Source: Fredinandcohnia onubensis (GTDB lineage: Bacteria > Bacillota > Bacilli > Bacillales > Bacillaceae_L). From it: a stretch of DNA of 64,000 nt. Location: positions 62,001-126,000 of the forward strand of contig NZ_NSEA01000016.1 in NCBI RefSeq assembly GCF_002734285.1, read 5' to 3'. How positions within the stretch are numbered: the first letter of the stretch is position 1; the number at the start of each line of letters is the position of its first letter. The translations under genes were made by a program, and so were the position numbers. Below are positions 17,138 through 25,689 of this stretch, piece by piece. Below the pieces are notes generated by a model. The model worked only from the letters and a program-made list of their open reading frames with translations. It was not told where the DNA came from and ran no database searches.

Positions 17138-17431
17138 ACTACTCGCCCTCCCTATATGGATGTGAGAAGTGTGAAATGAGACGCGTTCATGCTTCAACGA
17201 AGAAGATGTAGTATTTGAACAATATTCGTCATATGTTTTGCTGGAACTTTGAAGACGGTATACGCCCCCTCACCTCAAACACTCTCTTTGTTAGGTTTGT
17301 AACCATTTTATTAGCTTGGTTGAGGGATTATGCTATAAAAGTCAAGAGGGACAAGGGTTTTATCAAAATATTTTTAAAAATTGCTTGTTCTACCGATTGA
17401 GACAGGCCATTTTTAGCTATTGGACAACCTG

Positions 17432-18127
17432 TTATCTAAAAAAATGATTCTGATTATTTTCTGTCGCTTGGAGAAGATCACCCCAAGTTCGCTTTCCTCG
17501 GCTTTTAAAATGATGAAGGAGTTCAACAAAAAGATAGGCTGTCGTTAAGGCATCACCTGTTGCTGAATGACGATTATACATTCTCGTTCCAAAATTCTGA
17601 GCGTACCTGTGCAGATCCCGCATATCATAAGACGGGGAAATATATCCAATCAAATCCAACGTATCAATCGTTGGCATCCGCCCTAAACTAAATTTTTCCC
17701 GTTTCAGTTCACTTTTCAGCGCACAAATGTCAAACGATACATAATGTCCAACCAAACAGCTACTGTTGTGTTCCTTTATAAAATGAAAAAGACTTGTGAT
17801 TCCTTCAATAGATGTGGGAGCGTTTTCGACCTTTTTATCTGTGATTCCTGTCAATTCGATTATTTCCTGAGAAATTTGTCGTTTAGGATTTATAAACGTA
17901 TGAAATTGTTCCTCTTCACAAACCCTCAATCCTTTTACCTGAACAGCAGCAATTTCAATTAAACGATCGACGGTCGAAACCCTAAACCCCGTCGTTTCTG
18001 TATCAAAAACGGCAAACGAAATCTCCTCAATTGGAGTTGATAACGGTATTTCCTTAAGAAGTTGCTGAAAAAATGGTTTTCTACCAAAAAACACAGACTC
18101 CCTCCTTTCATATTTGGAAGTGGGCAT
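17432..18127 (-). CDS. DEDDh 3'-5' exonuclease (DnaQ-like)
   Basis: 231 residues with the DEDDh catalytic set: D42 and E44 (FDTETTG), D133 (SFD), H187 and D192 (HSATGDA). It is a stand-alone proofreading-type exonuclease, not part of PolC. It overlaps the DUF294 gene by 20 nt, so it belongs to the Na+/solute symporter operon. This odd linkage of exonuclease and transporter also occurs in other bacteria. Confidence 0.9.
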   Translation of the reverse strand: MPTSKYERRESVFFGRKPFFQQLLKEIPLSTPIEEISFAVFDTETTGFRVSTVDRLIEIAAVQVKGLRVCEEEQFHTFINPKRQISQEIIELTGITDKKVENAPTSIEGITSLFHFIKEHNSSCLVGHYVSFDICALKSELKREKFSLGRMPTIDTLDLIGYISPSYDMRDLHRYAQNFGTRMYNRHSATGDALTTAYLFVELLHHFKSRGKRTWGDLLQATENNQNHFFR

Positions 18128-19988
18128 TTACTAGAGTTTGAATCTCTTTTAAAGTTTTCACACTTAAAATGAGTTCTTCCTTTTCCTTCGTTGTTAAGTG
18201 GGAAAAATGAAGAACAGATGTGAGTTTCTCCTTGTTTTTATATTGGCGCCACCTTTGTTTCACAAATAGAAGCATCACATCTGAAGCGGCTGCTTTTACA
18301 TCCTTTCCAAAACTAGCACTAAATGCCTTCTTCTCTACTAATCTATCAATTCTCTCAAATGGGGTACCCGAGATGATCCCATATTCCAGCGACAGAATTT
18401 GCAAGCAATGGTGATATGGAAATAATATTTCTTTTTTAATATCCAACTGCTTTCGATCCAATTTAAAAAGAGCACGAATTGGATGGTCTAATGAGGGAAT
18501 GTGATGTTCCTGTTCATGTAGGCGATACAGAAAGATCTTGGCATTTTTCATTTGTTGGAGGAGTCTTGCTTCAAATTCCTTATGAAGTTTCTCATCTCCA
18601 TATAAAAAGCGATACGAAAAGAAATTCTGTGCGAGAAGCATATTCTGATTAGTTGCATTTGTGCTCCATGTTTGAATCCTGTTCATCCATGTTTCCAATG
18701 ACCCGCGCCAGCTTGGGTTGCTCGCCATCATATCTCCTAAACAGCGTGCATACCCTGCTTTCTCTAATAGATGAACGATCTCTTCTCCTAATTTTGAAAA
18801 ATAACTCTCTATCTCTGGGCTATTGTTATCATAGACTAGAAAATGGTCCTGGTCGGTTAGCAAAAATTGCTCCTCACGACCTGCGCTCCCCATTTGATAA
18901 AAACAAAATACAGTTGGTGGAAGTAATCCTTCTCGTTTTGAGAGTTTCTCAATTGCCATCTCTATACATCTCTTCACAAGCCGGTCATATAGTCTTGTCA
19001 CGCTATCGAGTACTTTGAAAATAGGTACTTCGTTTTGAAGTAGAGCATCGACAACATCATAAATGGCCATTTTTACAGAAGGTAACGTTTCCTGGGTTGC
19101 AGCTTCAATGGTCTTAATCGTTCTCATCATGCTGTCCTTATTGTGCCTTAATACATTTGAAAGTGTGATAATTCCTAGGATTTTACCATTCTCCACAACT
19201 GGCAAATGTTTAACTCCGTTTATAAAAAAAGTGGAAAGTGCTTCATAATAGTAGGCATATTTTGAAATGGTAATGGGGTCTTTCGTCATCACCTCTGATG
19301 CAAGTGTGTTTCCGTTTTTCTTTTCAGAAATAACTCTTGAAACGAGGTCACGCTCTGTGATAATTCCTAGCAACTTCTTCTTTTCAATGACAAGGACAGA
19401 GCTTGTGCAATGCTCAGTCATAAGTCTTGCTGCAACGCTAATGGCTGTACTAGAGTCCACCGAGACGAGTTTTTTTGTCATGATATCCTGCACTCTTCTG
19501 ATGAAGGTACCATTTTCCTTGGCCATTTTCCTGAGCGTTATCTGCTCTGCTAAAGAGCTGTAGATTTCTCTAAGACGAATAGCAAGCTGAGTAAAAAGGT
19601 AATGATGGAAATGTTGATTATGTAGGCGTTTCTCAACGACATGGATCGGGATTAATAAGCATTGTCCCGCCTCGGTTGCCATCACACCAACCCGATACTC
19701 CAGGTGGGGTTTTTGCTCTCCAATTAAATCCGCAATACTGGAAAGCCCAATCAATTCGCCTGGTTTTAAAATTTCGAGAACCTCCCGATTGTCAGGTGGT
19801 CCAACAAACACTTCCGCAACGCCAGAAAGCAGCAGAAGTAACCCCTCCCGCTGCTCATTGGCATGAAACAATAAATCCGATTCCATATACACTTTTTGCT
19901 GACATAAGGATAATAAATGTAACGATTCTTCTCGTGACAATCCATGAAAAAGCGGATGATCCCTTACCATCTTATATAGCTGTTCCAT
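18108..19988 (-). CDS. cNMP-binding / CBS / DUF294 nucleotidyltransferase-like protein
   Basis: 626 residues: cyclic-nucleotide-binding fold (about 10-130), paired CBS domains (166-285; VQDIMTKKLVSVDSS and SEVMTKDPITISKY), a DUF294 nucleotidyltransferase-like domain (310-450; GSAGREEQFLLTDQD at 367-381) and a helical DUF294 C-terminal domain. The G-S-x-G-R and DxD motifs are those of the GlnD/GlnE superfamily, so a nucleotidyl transfer that modifies a partner is plausible. It lies after a terminator hairpin downstream of the symporter gene and is translationally coupled to the exonuclease. Confidence 0.88.
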   Translation of the reverse strand: MEQLYKMVRDHPLFHGLSREESLHLLSLCQQKVYMESDLLFHANEQREGLLLLLSGVAEVFVGPPDNREVLEILKPGELIGLSSIADLIGEQKPHLEYRVGVMATEAGQCLLIPIHVVEKRLHNQHFHHYLFTQLAIRLREIYSSLAEQITLRKMAKENGTFIRRVQDIMTKKLVSVDSSTAISVAARLMTEHCTSSVLVIEKKKLLGIITERDLVSRVISEKKNGNTLASEVMTKDPITISKYAYYYEALSTFFINGVKHLPVVENGKILGIITLSNVLRHNKDSMMRTIKTIEAATQETLPSVKMAIYDVVDALLQNEVPIFKVLDSVTRLYDRLVKRCIEMAIEKLSKREGLLPPTVFCFYQMGSAGREEQFLLTDQDHFLVYDNNSPEIESYFSKLGEEIVHLLEKAGYARCLGDMMASNPSWRGSLETWMNRIQTWSTNATNQNMLLAQNFFSYRFLYGDEKLHKEFEARLLQQMKNAKIFLYRLHEQEHHIPSLDHPIRALFKLDRKQLDIKKEILFPYHHCLQILSLEYGIISGTPFERIDRLVEKKAFSASFGKDVKAAASDVMLLFVKQRWRQYKNKEKLTSVLHFSHLTTKEKEELILSVKTLKEIQTLVNAHFQI

Positions 19989-20005
19989 GTTTTTTCCCCT
20001 CTTTT

Positions 20006-20040
20006 AAAAACGGTTCTACAGGATTATTCTGTAGAACCGT
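20006..20040 (-). terminator. Hairpin terminator inside the symporter operon
   Basis: A perfect 12-bp stem, ACGGTTCTACAG and CTGTAGAACCGT, with a 7-nt loop. On minus it is followed by five Ts and then directly by the ribosome site (AGAGGGGAA) of the DUF294 gene. It either ends the transporter transcript or attenuates the downstream genes. Confidence 0.75.
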
Positions 20041-20070
20041 CAGATATTTTTTCGATGTGGCTAGGCTATT

Positions 20071-21729
20071 TTAAGCCTCATCTTTAAGCCATACATCGCC
20101 ATCTTTGTATACCATTTGTTCAGGGTAACGCATATCGACAACTTCGTCCTGCTTAGCTTGTGATGGAGCCTCGGTCATTAGAGAAACAATAATGTTTCCT
20201 AAGAAACCAGCTGCTGCTCCAAAGATCCCTGCTCCTGTATCGATAATGCCAAGAATGGTGAAGCCACCGTATTTCGCCGCAAAAATATAAGATAACACGA
20301 CTACTAATCCGATGATCATTCCAGAGATAACACCTTTTGCGTTCGAACGCTTCCACCATACTCCAAGAACGAGCGCTGGGAAGAAAGTACTAGATGCAAT
20401 TGCAAAGGCCCAGGCCACGATTTGCGTAATCGCTCCTGGAGGATTTAGCGCAACCAATCCTGCGATTAAAGTTGCAACTGCAATTGACCAACGTGCTACA
20501 CTTAAGCGAGTTTTCTCGGATGCATCTGGCTTTAAGACACGATAGTAAATATCGTGAGCAAATGAAGATGAAAGGGCAATCATCAATCCACCCGCCGTAG
20601 ATAATGCTGCCGCCATTGCACCTGCAGCCATTAATCCGATAACAAACACTCCAAGGTTTGCAATCTCAGGTGTCGCCATAACGACGATATCATTCGCAAT
20701 CGTCATTTCTTGCCACTGCAAGATTCCGTCACCATTCGCATCCGCAAGCTTTAATAGACCTGTATCAATCCAGCTTTGCGTCCACGCAGGAAGCTCTGTC
20801 ATTTTTTGACCAGCCACCTGAGTCATTAGAATGAAACGTGAAAATGCTGCATATGCAGGAGCTGATAAATATAATAATCCGATGAATAAAAGCGCCCAAG
20901 CTCCTGACCAACGAGCTGCCTTCATCGTAGAAACCGTATAGAAACGAACGATAACGTGTGGAAGTCCAGCCGTACCACACATTAATGTAAACATTAAGGC
21001 AAGGAACTGCCATTGTGAGCCTGTTGCAAACGGAGCAAAGTATTCGGTGAAGCCAAGTTGACGATCTAATTCGCCAATTTCCTCAACAATTTTCCCGTAA
21101 GATAACCAAGGTAACGGATTGCTTGTTAACTGTAAGGAGATAAAAATAACCGGAATCAAATATGCGACAATTAACACGATATATTGCGCGACCTGTGTCC
21201 AAGTAATCCCCTTCATTCCACCCATTGCTGCGTAGAAGGCAATTAACACAACCCCAATCATTGTTCCAACCTTAGCGTCAATTTCAAAAAGACGTCCGAT
21301 TACAACTCCTGAGCCAGATAACTGCCCAATTGAGTATGTAAAAGAAATAATGATTGTACAGATTGCAGCTACAATACGAGCTGTATGGCTGTCAAAACGG
21401 TCCCCGATAAACTCAGGTACAGTGTATCGGCCATATTTTCGAAGCTGAGGCGCTAGGAGGAAAGTTAATAATAAATATCCACCTGTCCACCCCATAATAT
21501 AGGCAAGACCGCCATAACCGAGGGCCATGATCGTTCCGGCCATTCCGATGAATGAAGCAGCACTCATCCAGTCTGCCCCAATCGCCATTCCGTTGTAGAC
21601 AGGCGGTACTCCACGCCCTGCTACATAAAAGTCCGAAGTCGCCCGTGCTCGGTTAAAGATGGCAATCCCAATATAAAGAGCAAATGACGCTAAAATAATA
21701 ATTAATGAGACCAGAAATTGCGTATCCAA
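20071..21729 (-). CDS. Sodium:solute symporter, large subunit (VC_2705 subfamily)
   Basis: About 552 residues, 13 or so membrane helices of the SSS fold with VPEFIGDRFDSHTARI and the conserved PxxxGxWWKRSN near the C-terminus. It resembles ActP/acetate permeases but pairs with a DUF4212 small subunit, which marks the two-component VC_2705 subfamily. The TTG at 21729 has GGGGGAGGAAAT upstream and is preferred to an ATG at 21762. A loop at about 330-341 (DANGDGILQWQE) matches an EF-hand calcium loop. Substrate, probably a short-chain organic acid, is unproven. Confidence 0.88.
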   Translation of the reverse strand: MDTQFLVSLIIILASFALYIGIAIFNRARATSDFYVAGRGVPPVYNGMAIGADWMSAASFIGMAGTIMALGYGGLAYIMGWTGGYLLLTFLLAPQLRKYGRYTVPEFIGDRFDSHTARIVAAICTIIISFTYSIGQLSGSGVVIGRLFEIDAKVGTMIGVVLIAFYAAMGGMKGITWTQVAQYIVLIVAYLIPVIFISLQLTSNPLPWLSYGKIVEEIGELDRQLGFTEYFAPFATGSQWQFLALMFTLMCGTAGLPHVIVRFYTVSTMKAARWSGAWALLFIGLLYLSAPAYAAFSRFILMTQVAGQKMTELPAWTQSWIDTGLLKLADANGDGILQWQEMTIANDIVVMATPEIANLGVFVIGLMAAGAMAAALSTAGGLMIALSSSFAHDIYYRVLKPDASEKTRLSVARWSIAVATLIAGLVALNPPGAITQIVAWAFAIASSTFFPALVLGVWWKRSNAKGVISGMIIGLVVVLSYIFAAKYGGFTILGIIDTGAGIFGAAAGFLGNIIVSLMTEAPSQAKQDEVVDMRYPEQMVYKDGDVWLKDEA

Positions 21730-21942
21730 ATTTCCTCCCCCTTTAGGTTCAAATATAGGCACTACATTTTAATAGAAAAACTGCCTCTTTTTTATCAATT
21801 TGTATAGTTTTATAGGTTTGTGACATGTTGTGTGGGGTGATTCTTACTTCGTTTGAAACTTAAGAAACGTCTTTAGATGTAGGGGTTATTGTTATATCCG
21901 TAGGTTCTAAGTTTGAGAGAATGTTTGTTAGGTTGAATGGTT

Positions 21943-22245
21943 TTAATGATCAAGCACTTTTCCAGAACTAATTTGCTCGTTCTTCTCTTCATCAATGCCA
22001 TACTTTTGGTCAATTTTGTCGCTGACCTTCGCATTCACAAATAAGATAATGATAAAAGTTAAAACTGCACCCTGCGCCCCCATGAAATAATGGAATGGCA
22101 GCCCGTTTACCGAAAACGTGGATAGCGGCCTTGCAAACAGGACAACACCAAATGAGACAAGAAACCCAATAATTAAATAGATAATAATATTCCTTGTTCT
22201 CTCCCTAAAGTATCCATCCGCAATCTTCTTATCAACTTTTTTCAA
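21943..22245 (-). CDS. Symporter small subunit, DUF4212 family
   Basis: 100 residues with two membrane helices (about 21-41 and 55-74). The motif FLVSFGVVLFARPLSTFSVN, then GLPFHYFMGAQGA, is that of DUF4212, always found beside the large VC_2705-type symporter. The start is TTG 22245 with GGAGGTG 7 nt upstream. It precedes the large subunit in the operon; the 210-nt gap between them holds no gene. Confidence 0.88.
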   Translation of the reverse strand: MKKVDKKIADGYFRERTRNIIIYLIIGFLVSFGVVLFARPLSTFSVNGLPFHYFMGAQGAVLTFIIILFVNAKVSDKIDQKYGIDEEKNEQISSGKVLDH

Positions 22246-22347
22246 CTACTAGCACCTCCATAAAAAATATAATTGGACTGGACTTTCGGTTGCACCCTTT
22301 AGTTTTGCATCACCTCCTTCAAAATTGATTAATATACTCCAATACTT

Positions 22348-22527
22348 TTATCCAAGATTAAAAATAAAACGTATCGTCTCCCCAAGCGGTGCCGGAAAAC
22401 GAATGATTTCAAAGATAAAGTACCCAAAAATAGACACAAACGGCAGAAGTAAAAACAAGGGGCGCTTACGCTTAAACGCCATAAAAAGGCTGAAAATAAC
22501 AATAAACAGCATTAAGTATAAGATCAT
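22348..22527 (-). CDS. Small membrane protein (59 aa)
   Basis: Starts at ATG 22527 with AAGGAG 10 nt upstream. Two hydrophobic segments (about 1-18 and 23-42) are separated by FKRKRPL. Unrecognised. It is the first ORF upstream of DUF4212 on the same strand and may be an accessory part of the transport operon. Confidence 0.55.
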   Translation of the reverse strand: MILYLMLFIVIFSLFMAFKRKRPLFLLLPFVSIFGYFIFEIIRFPAPLGETIRFIFNLG

Positions 22528-22771
22528 GACTGGTTCACTCCTTATAGTGTAAGCGTTATCAATTAGTGAATATTGGAACAAGTACATTTACTATATGTAC
22601 GACATACATTTTGTAATATTACGAAAATTACTACATTTACATTATGAATTTTTTTCCAAGGCTCGTCAAGGAAAGATTTTGGCGAAATTTGAAAGGGTTT
22701 TAGGAGTTTATATTTCAGGAGGGGATTATCGTGGCATCACTTTGGGGGGGTTCGAGGTGGCGAGGGCTAGC

Positions 22772-22893
22772 TAATCTTACCTTCACTCAACTGCTTTGCG
22801 AGCAGTGAGGGTATGAAAACTAGCTAATCGTACCCTCACTTGCAAGATTATTAGACTTTGAGGGTAAGATTATGCCCTAATCATACCCTCAGT
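22772..22893. repeat. 53-bp-period array of inverted AGTGAGGGTATGATTA units (copy A)
   Basis: Five 16-bp units alternate in orientation: reverse at 22772, forward 22804, reverse 22825, forward 22857, reverse 22878. Start-to-start distances are exactly 32, 21, 32, 21, so each forward/reverse pair is a hairpin with a 5-nt loop repeated every 53 bp. The same family is at 49508-49683. Confidence 0.88.
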
Positions 22894-22939
22894 CTTATCT
22901 TTTTGCGCTACTGACGTTATGATTATTGGAAAGGAGTAA

Positions 22940-23220
22940 CTTTTAGAACGGCCTTTGGAGTTTTATGGAAAAGGTTATAACATAAACTACCTTTATGCAA
23001 TACATTTGGGTTATTCTGGATGAAGTCATTGCTTAAAAGCCTTATATGACATAACTTTTGGAAATTAAAGTAAAAACGTACAGCATAAGGTTCTCTTATG
23101 AAATAGCATTTGGACATTAATGGTAAATGCTGCAGCATATAGCCTCTTTAAGGCATGACTTTTGGTTATAAAAGGGAAAAGCATCAACATAAACATCTCA
23201 TCTCTAATATTTGTGTAAAC
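22940..23220. repeat. Degenerate 52-bp-period array
   Basis: The core TTTGG recurs at 22954, 23005, 23057, 23109 and 23161 (51, 52, 52, 52 bp). Between cores lie dyads with a 5-nt loop, such as CATAAA/TTTATG (22981-22997) and CATAAG/CTTATG (23084-23100); the others have decayed. No coding potential is seen. Confidence 0.75.
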
Positions 23221-23265
23221 GACCAACTATAAAACCCTCTTATGATTGTCCTTTTTAGAAAAACC

Positions 23266-23793
23266 CTACAACAACACAGCTCCATACACGAGCGATCCGA
23301 CGATTACATACGCGGGGTGGACCTTCCATTTTTCAAGCAGCAAAAAACTCAGCACCACTAAAATAAGCGTATGTACCAACCCTGCGTCCACATACGACTC
23401 TTCAAAAAAGCGATACGCCATTGCCCCCAGGAGAACAGCGATTGTCGGACGGATATAGTTCGTCATCCGTTTAACTTTTGGAGAATGCTTGAACTTCTTC
23501 AAAATGCTCAGCAAACCAATCATTAAAAGCAACGAAGGCGCGACTGTTGCAAAAACAGCAACTACTGCACCTAATATCCCCGCCTGTTGAAAACCGATAT
23601 AGCCGGCCATCTTCGTTGCAATTGGTCCTGGCAGTGCATTGCCAATCGCGATGACCTCACTGAATTCATGAACGGAAAGCCAATGATAGCGATGAACAAC
23701 TTCATTTTCAACAAGTGGAATTGAGGCTGGCCCGCCACCATAGCCAAGAATACCTGGAATTAAAAAGGCAAGAAAAAGCTGCATGTAAATCAT
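23266..23793 (-). CDS. ywrA: CHR-family transporter, C-type half (second pair)
   Basis: 175 residues, a half-size CHR (chromate transporter) protein. Conserved motifs are GYGGGPASIPLVENEVV and GNALPGPIATKMAGYIG. In B. subtilis two such halves (ywrB and ywrA, also chr3N and chr3C) work together. The start at ATG 23793 overlaps the stop of the preceding half (ATGA). This pair is a second copy of the one at 25159-26261. Confidence 0.88.
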   Translation of the reverse strand: MIYMQLFLAFLIPGILGYGGGPASIPLVENEVVHRYHWLSVHEFSEVIAIGNALPGPIATKMAGYIGFQQAGILGAVVAVFATVAPSLLLMIGLLSILKKFKHSPKVKRMTNYIRPTIAVLLGAMAYRFFEESYVDAGLVHTLILVVLSFLLLEKWKVHPAYVIVGSLVYGAVLL

Positions 23794-24341
23794 TGTTGTT
23801 TCTCCTCCCGCTTGTCCTTTTTCAACAAGGCAACCACTAGTAAAACTCCAACTAAGATTCCTGGATGCACTCCCAACACATCTAAAACCAGTATGCTGGC
23901 AACTCCAAGAAAAATTGCTCTCGCCCAACCAAGGCCTTTTTTTGCATTCATGAAAAATTCCCAGGTGAGTTGAGCAAGCATAACTCCAACCACAGCCAGC
24001 ACCGCTTTTGTCATTCCCTGCACCCAACCAAGATTTTTAAAAGAAGTCAATGATGTGAGCAGTACAATCATCAATAAAATCGTCGGCACTGACGTAGCCA
24101 AAACAGCATTAAACATTCCAAGCCAGCCACCCACGCGATACCCGATATAGCCGGCCATTTTTGTAGCGATTGGCCCAGGCAACGTATTCCCGAGCGCAAG
24201 TATATCGCCAAAATCATCATCATTTAGCCATTTGTAGCGTTCTACCGCTTCCTTATGCACAAGCGGAATCGATGAGGGACCACCGCCATACCCTAGTAAA
24301 CCTACTTTGAAAAACGCATAAAAAATATGTAATTGCTTCAT
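23790..24341 (-). CDS. ywrB: CHR-family transporter, N-type half (second pair)
   Basis: 183 residues with GYGGGPSSIPLVHKEAV and GNTLPGPIATKMAGYIGYR. It is coupled by ATGA overlap to the C-type half. It differs substantially from the paralog at 25686 (KKGLGWARAIF against KDSLGWKFAVG), so the duplication is old or one pair was acquired. It is separated from pcp by the 20-bp repeat array and a terminator. Confidence 0.88.
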   Translation of the reverse strand: MKQLHIFYAFFKVGLLGYGGGPSSIPLVHKEAVERYKWLNDDDFGDILALGNTLPGPIATKMAGYIGYRVGGWLGMFNAVLATSVPTILLMIVLLTSLTSFKNLGWVQGMTKAVLAVVGVMLAQLTWEFFMNAKKGLGWARAIFLGVASILVLDVLGVHPGILVGVLLVVALLKKDKREEKQQ

Positions 24342-24372
24342 TTTAAAGTCCTTTCTGAAGCTTTATCAATGT

Positions 24373-24404
24373 AAAAAGAGGAAGCCCACATTAGGCTTCC
24401 TCTT
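24373..24404 (-). terminator. Terminator downstream of pcp
   Basis: A perfect 11-bp stem (AAGAGGAAGCC and GGCTTCCTCTT, 7-nt loop), then CTTTTTA-like Ts on minus. It separates the second CHR pair from pcp. Confidence 0.88.
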
Positions 24405-24440
24405 AGTGTTTTCAATTATTTTTGTTGTATTCAAATGGCT

Positions 24441-24540
24441 ATTAGCCGTATTTGTGATTTATTAGCCATAAATCTTAATTATCAGCCGTAATTTTAATTT
24501 ATCGGCCATAATTCAATATTATTGGCCGTAAACCCATGTC
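24441..24540. repeat. 20-bp tandem array (copy C), five units
   Basis: Five units of exactly 20 bp start at 24441, 24461, 24481, 24501 and 24521. Approximate consensus is ATTAGCCGTAAATTTTAATT, with a conserved GCC-R-TA core. The array fills the gap right up to the pcp stop codon. A sister array is at 49719-49819. Confidence 0.9.
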
Positions 24541-25145
24541 TACTCCCCAAGCACCTCAATCATCGCGCGAATGGACTCTGTTAAATCCGCTAACGACCAA
24601 CTCGGAATGCCCGATTTCTTAAGCGCAAGTTCGTGTGAAGCAGGAATATGGATGAACCCTGCTCGCATAGGAAGTTCTTCTTGCTCAATTTTATGCAAAA
24701 CAGAGTACATCACATTGTTGCAAAGATACGTCCCTGCTGTGTTCGAAATTGCGGCCGGGTAGCCTTTTTCGATAGATGCATTCACAAATGCACGAATTGG
24801 TAATGTCGAAAAATAACCTGCTGGACCGACTTCTTCTATTGGAGCATCCTGTAATCTCACACCGCTATTATCTGGCTCACCATCGCGGCAATTAATCGCA
24901 ATCCGCTCAGGTGTGACTTTATTTCTTCCCGCTGCAAGTCCTAATGAAATCACGACATCAGGCTTTACCTCATTGACATGCTCGATACACTGTCTTGCTG
25001 ACTCTGCAAAATCAACCGGCAGAATCCTTCCAACAATCTCGTATCCTCCTATCGTTTTCCCTTCCAATGCCTTCACAATCTCCTCAGTCGGATTGATTGG
25101 ATTATCTAGAAATGGGACAAACCCTGTTAATAATAGTTTTTTCAT
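24540..25145 (-). CDS. pcp: Pyrrolidone-carboxylate (pyroglutamyl) peptidase
   Basis: 201 residues, peptidase family C15. The catalytic triad is visible: Glu80 (VTPERIAIN), Cys142 (GTYLCNNVMY) and His166 (FIHIPASHE). It removes N-terminal 5-oxoproline from peptides in the cytoplasm. It lies 13 nt after a CHR transporter pair and in line with the gamma-glutamyltranspeptidase, suggesting joint use of gamma-glutamyl and pyroglutamyl compounds. Confidence 0.96.
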   Translation of the reverse strand: MKKLLLTGFVPFLDNPINPTEEIVKALEGKTIGGYEIVGRILPVDFAESARQCIEHVNEVKPDVVISLGLAAGRNKVTPERIAINCRDGEPDNSGVRLQDAPIEEVGPAGYFSTLPIRAFVNASIEKGYPAAISNTAGTYLCNNVMYSVLHKIEQEELPMRAGFIHIPASHELALKKSGIPSWSLADLTESIRAMIEVLGE

Positions 25146-25158
25146 TCTTTACACCTCA

Positions 25159-25689
25159 TTATGCTAGAAAAAATGCTCCATATCCTAGTGCGCCAATAAT
25201 CACATAGGCTGGGTGAACCTTCAGCTTTTCCAATAAAACAAAGCTAACCACAATGATGATGATGGTTTGTAATAAGCCAGCACCTTCATATGAAGTTGCA
25301 AAAAAGCTGATTGTCATTGTTCCAAGTAAAACGGCAATTGCCGGACGAACATAGCTGGACATACGTTTTACCTTTGGTGAATCTTTGTGTTTGTATAAAA
25401 AGCCTAATAGCACAACCATTAAAATGAGTGATGGTGCCACGGTTGCAAAGATACCCACAAGCGCACCTGGGATTCCCGCTACATCATACCCAATATAGCC
25501 GGCCATTTTTGTCGCAATTGGGCCTGGAAGTGAGTTTCCAAGAGCGAGTAACTCACTGAATTCAGAAACCGTTAACCAGCCGTAACGTCCCACAACTTCA
25601 TTTTCAACAAGCGGAATTGAAGCTGGCCCACCACCATATCCAACAATTCCCGGTATAAAAAAGGCTAAGAAAATTTCCCAATAAATCAC
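25159..25689 (-). CDS. ywrA: CHR-family transporter, C-type half (first pair)
   Basis: 176 residues with GYGGGPASIPLVENEVV and GNSLPGPIATKMAGYIGYD. Overlaps the N-type half by 4 nt. Orthology to B. subtilis ywrA is supported by the neighbouring ywrC and ywrD homologs. It may export chromate or, given its neighbours, move another anion; substrate is not shown by sequence. Confidence 0.9.
   Translation of the reverse strand: MIYWEIFLAFFIPGIVGYGGGPASIPLVENEVVGRYGWLTVSEFSELLALGNSLPGPIATKMAGYIGYDVAGIPGALVGIFATVAPSLILMVVLLGFLYKHKDSPKVKRMSSYVRPAIAVLLGTMTISFFATSYEGAGLLQTIIIIVVSFVLLEKLKVHPAYVIIGALGYGAFFLA

Noticed and set aside
17138-17430. Sigma-E promoter for spoIIID
   Set aside because: GAATATT is found, but the following CATCTTCT is a poor -10 and 12 bp away.
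22772-24540. CRISPR array
   Set aside because: Units are inverted or only 20 bp with no unique spacers of 30-40 bp, and no cas genes are present.
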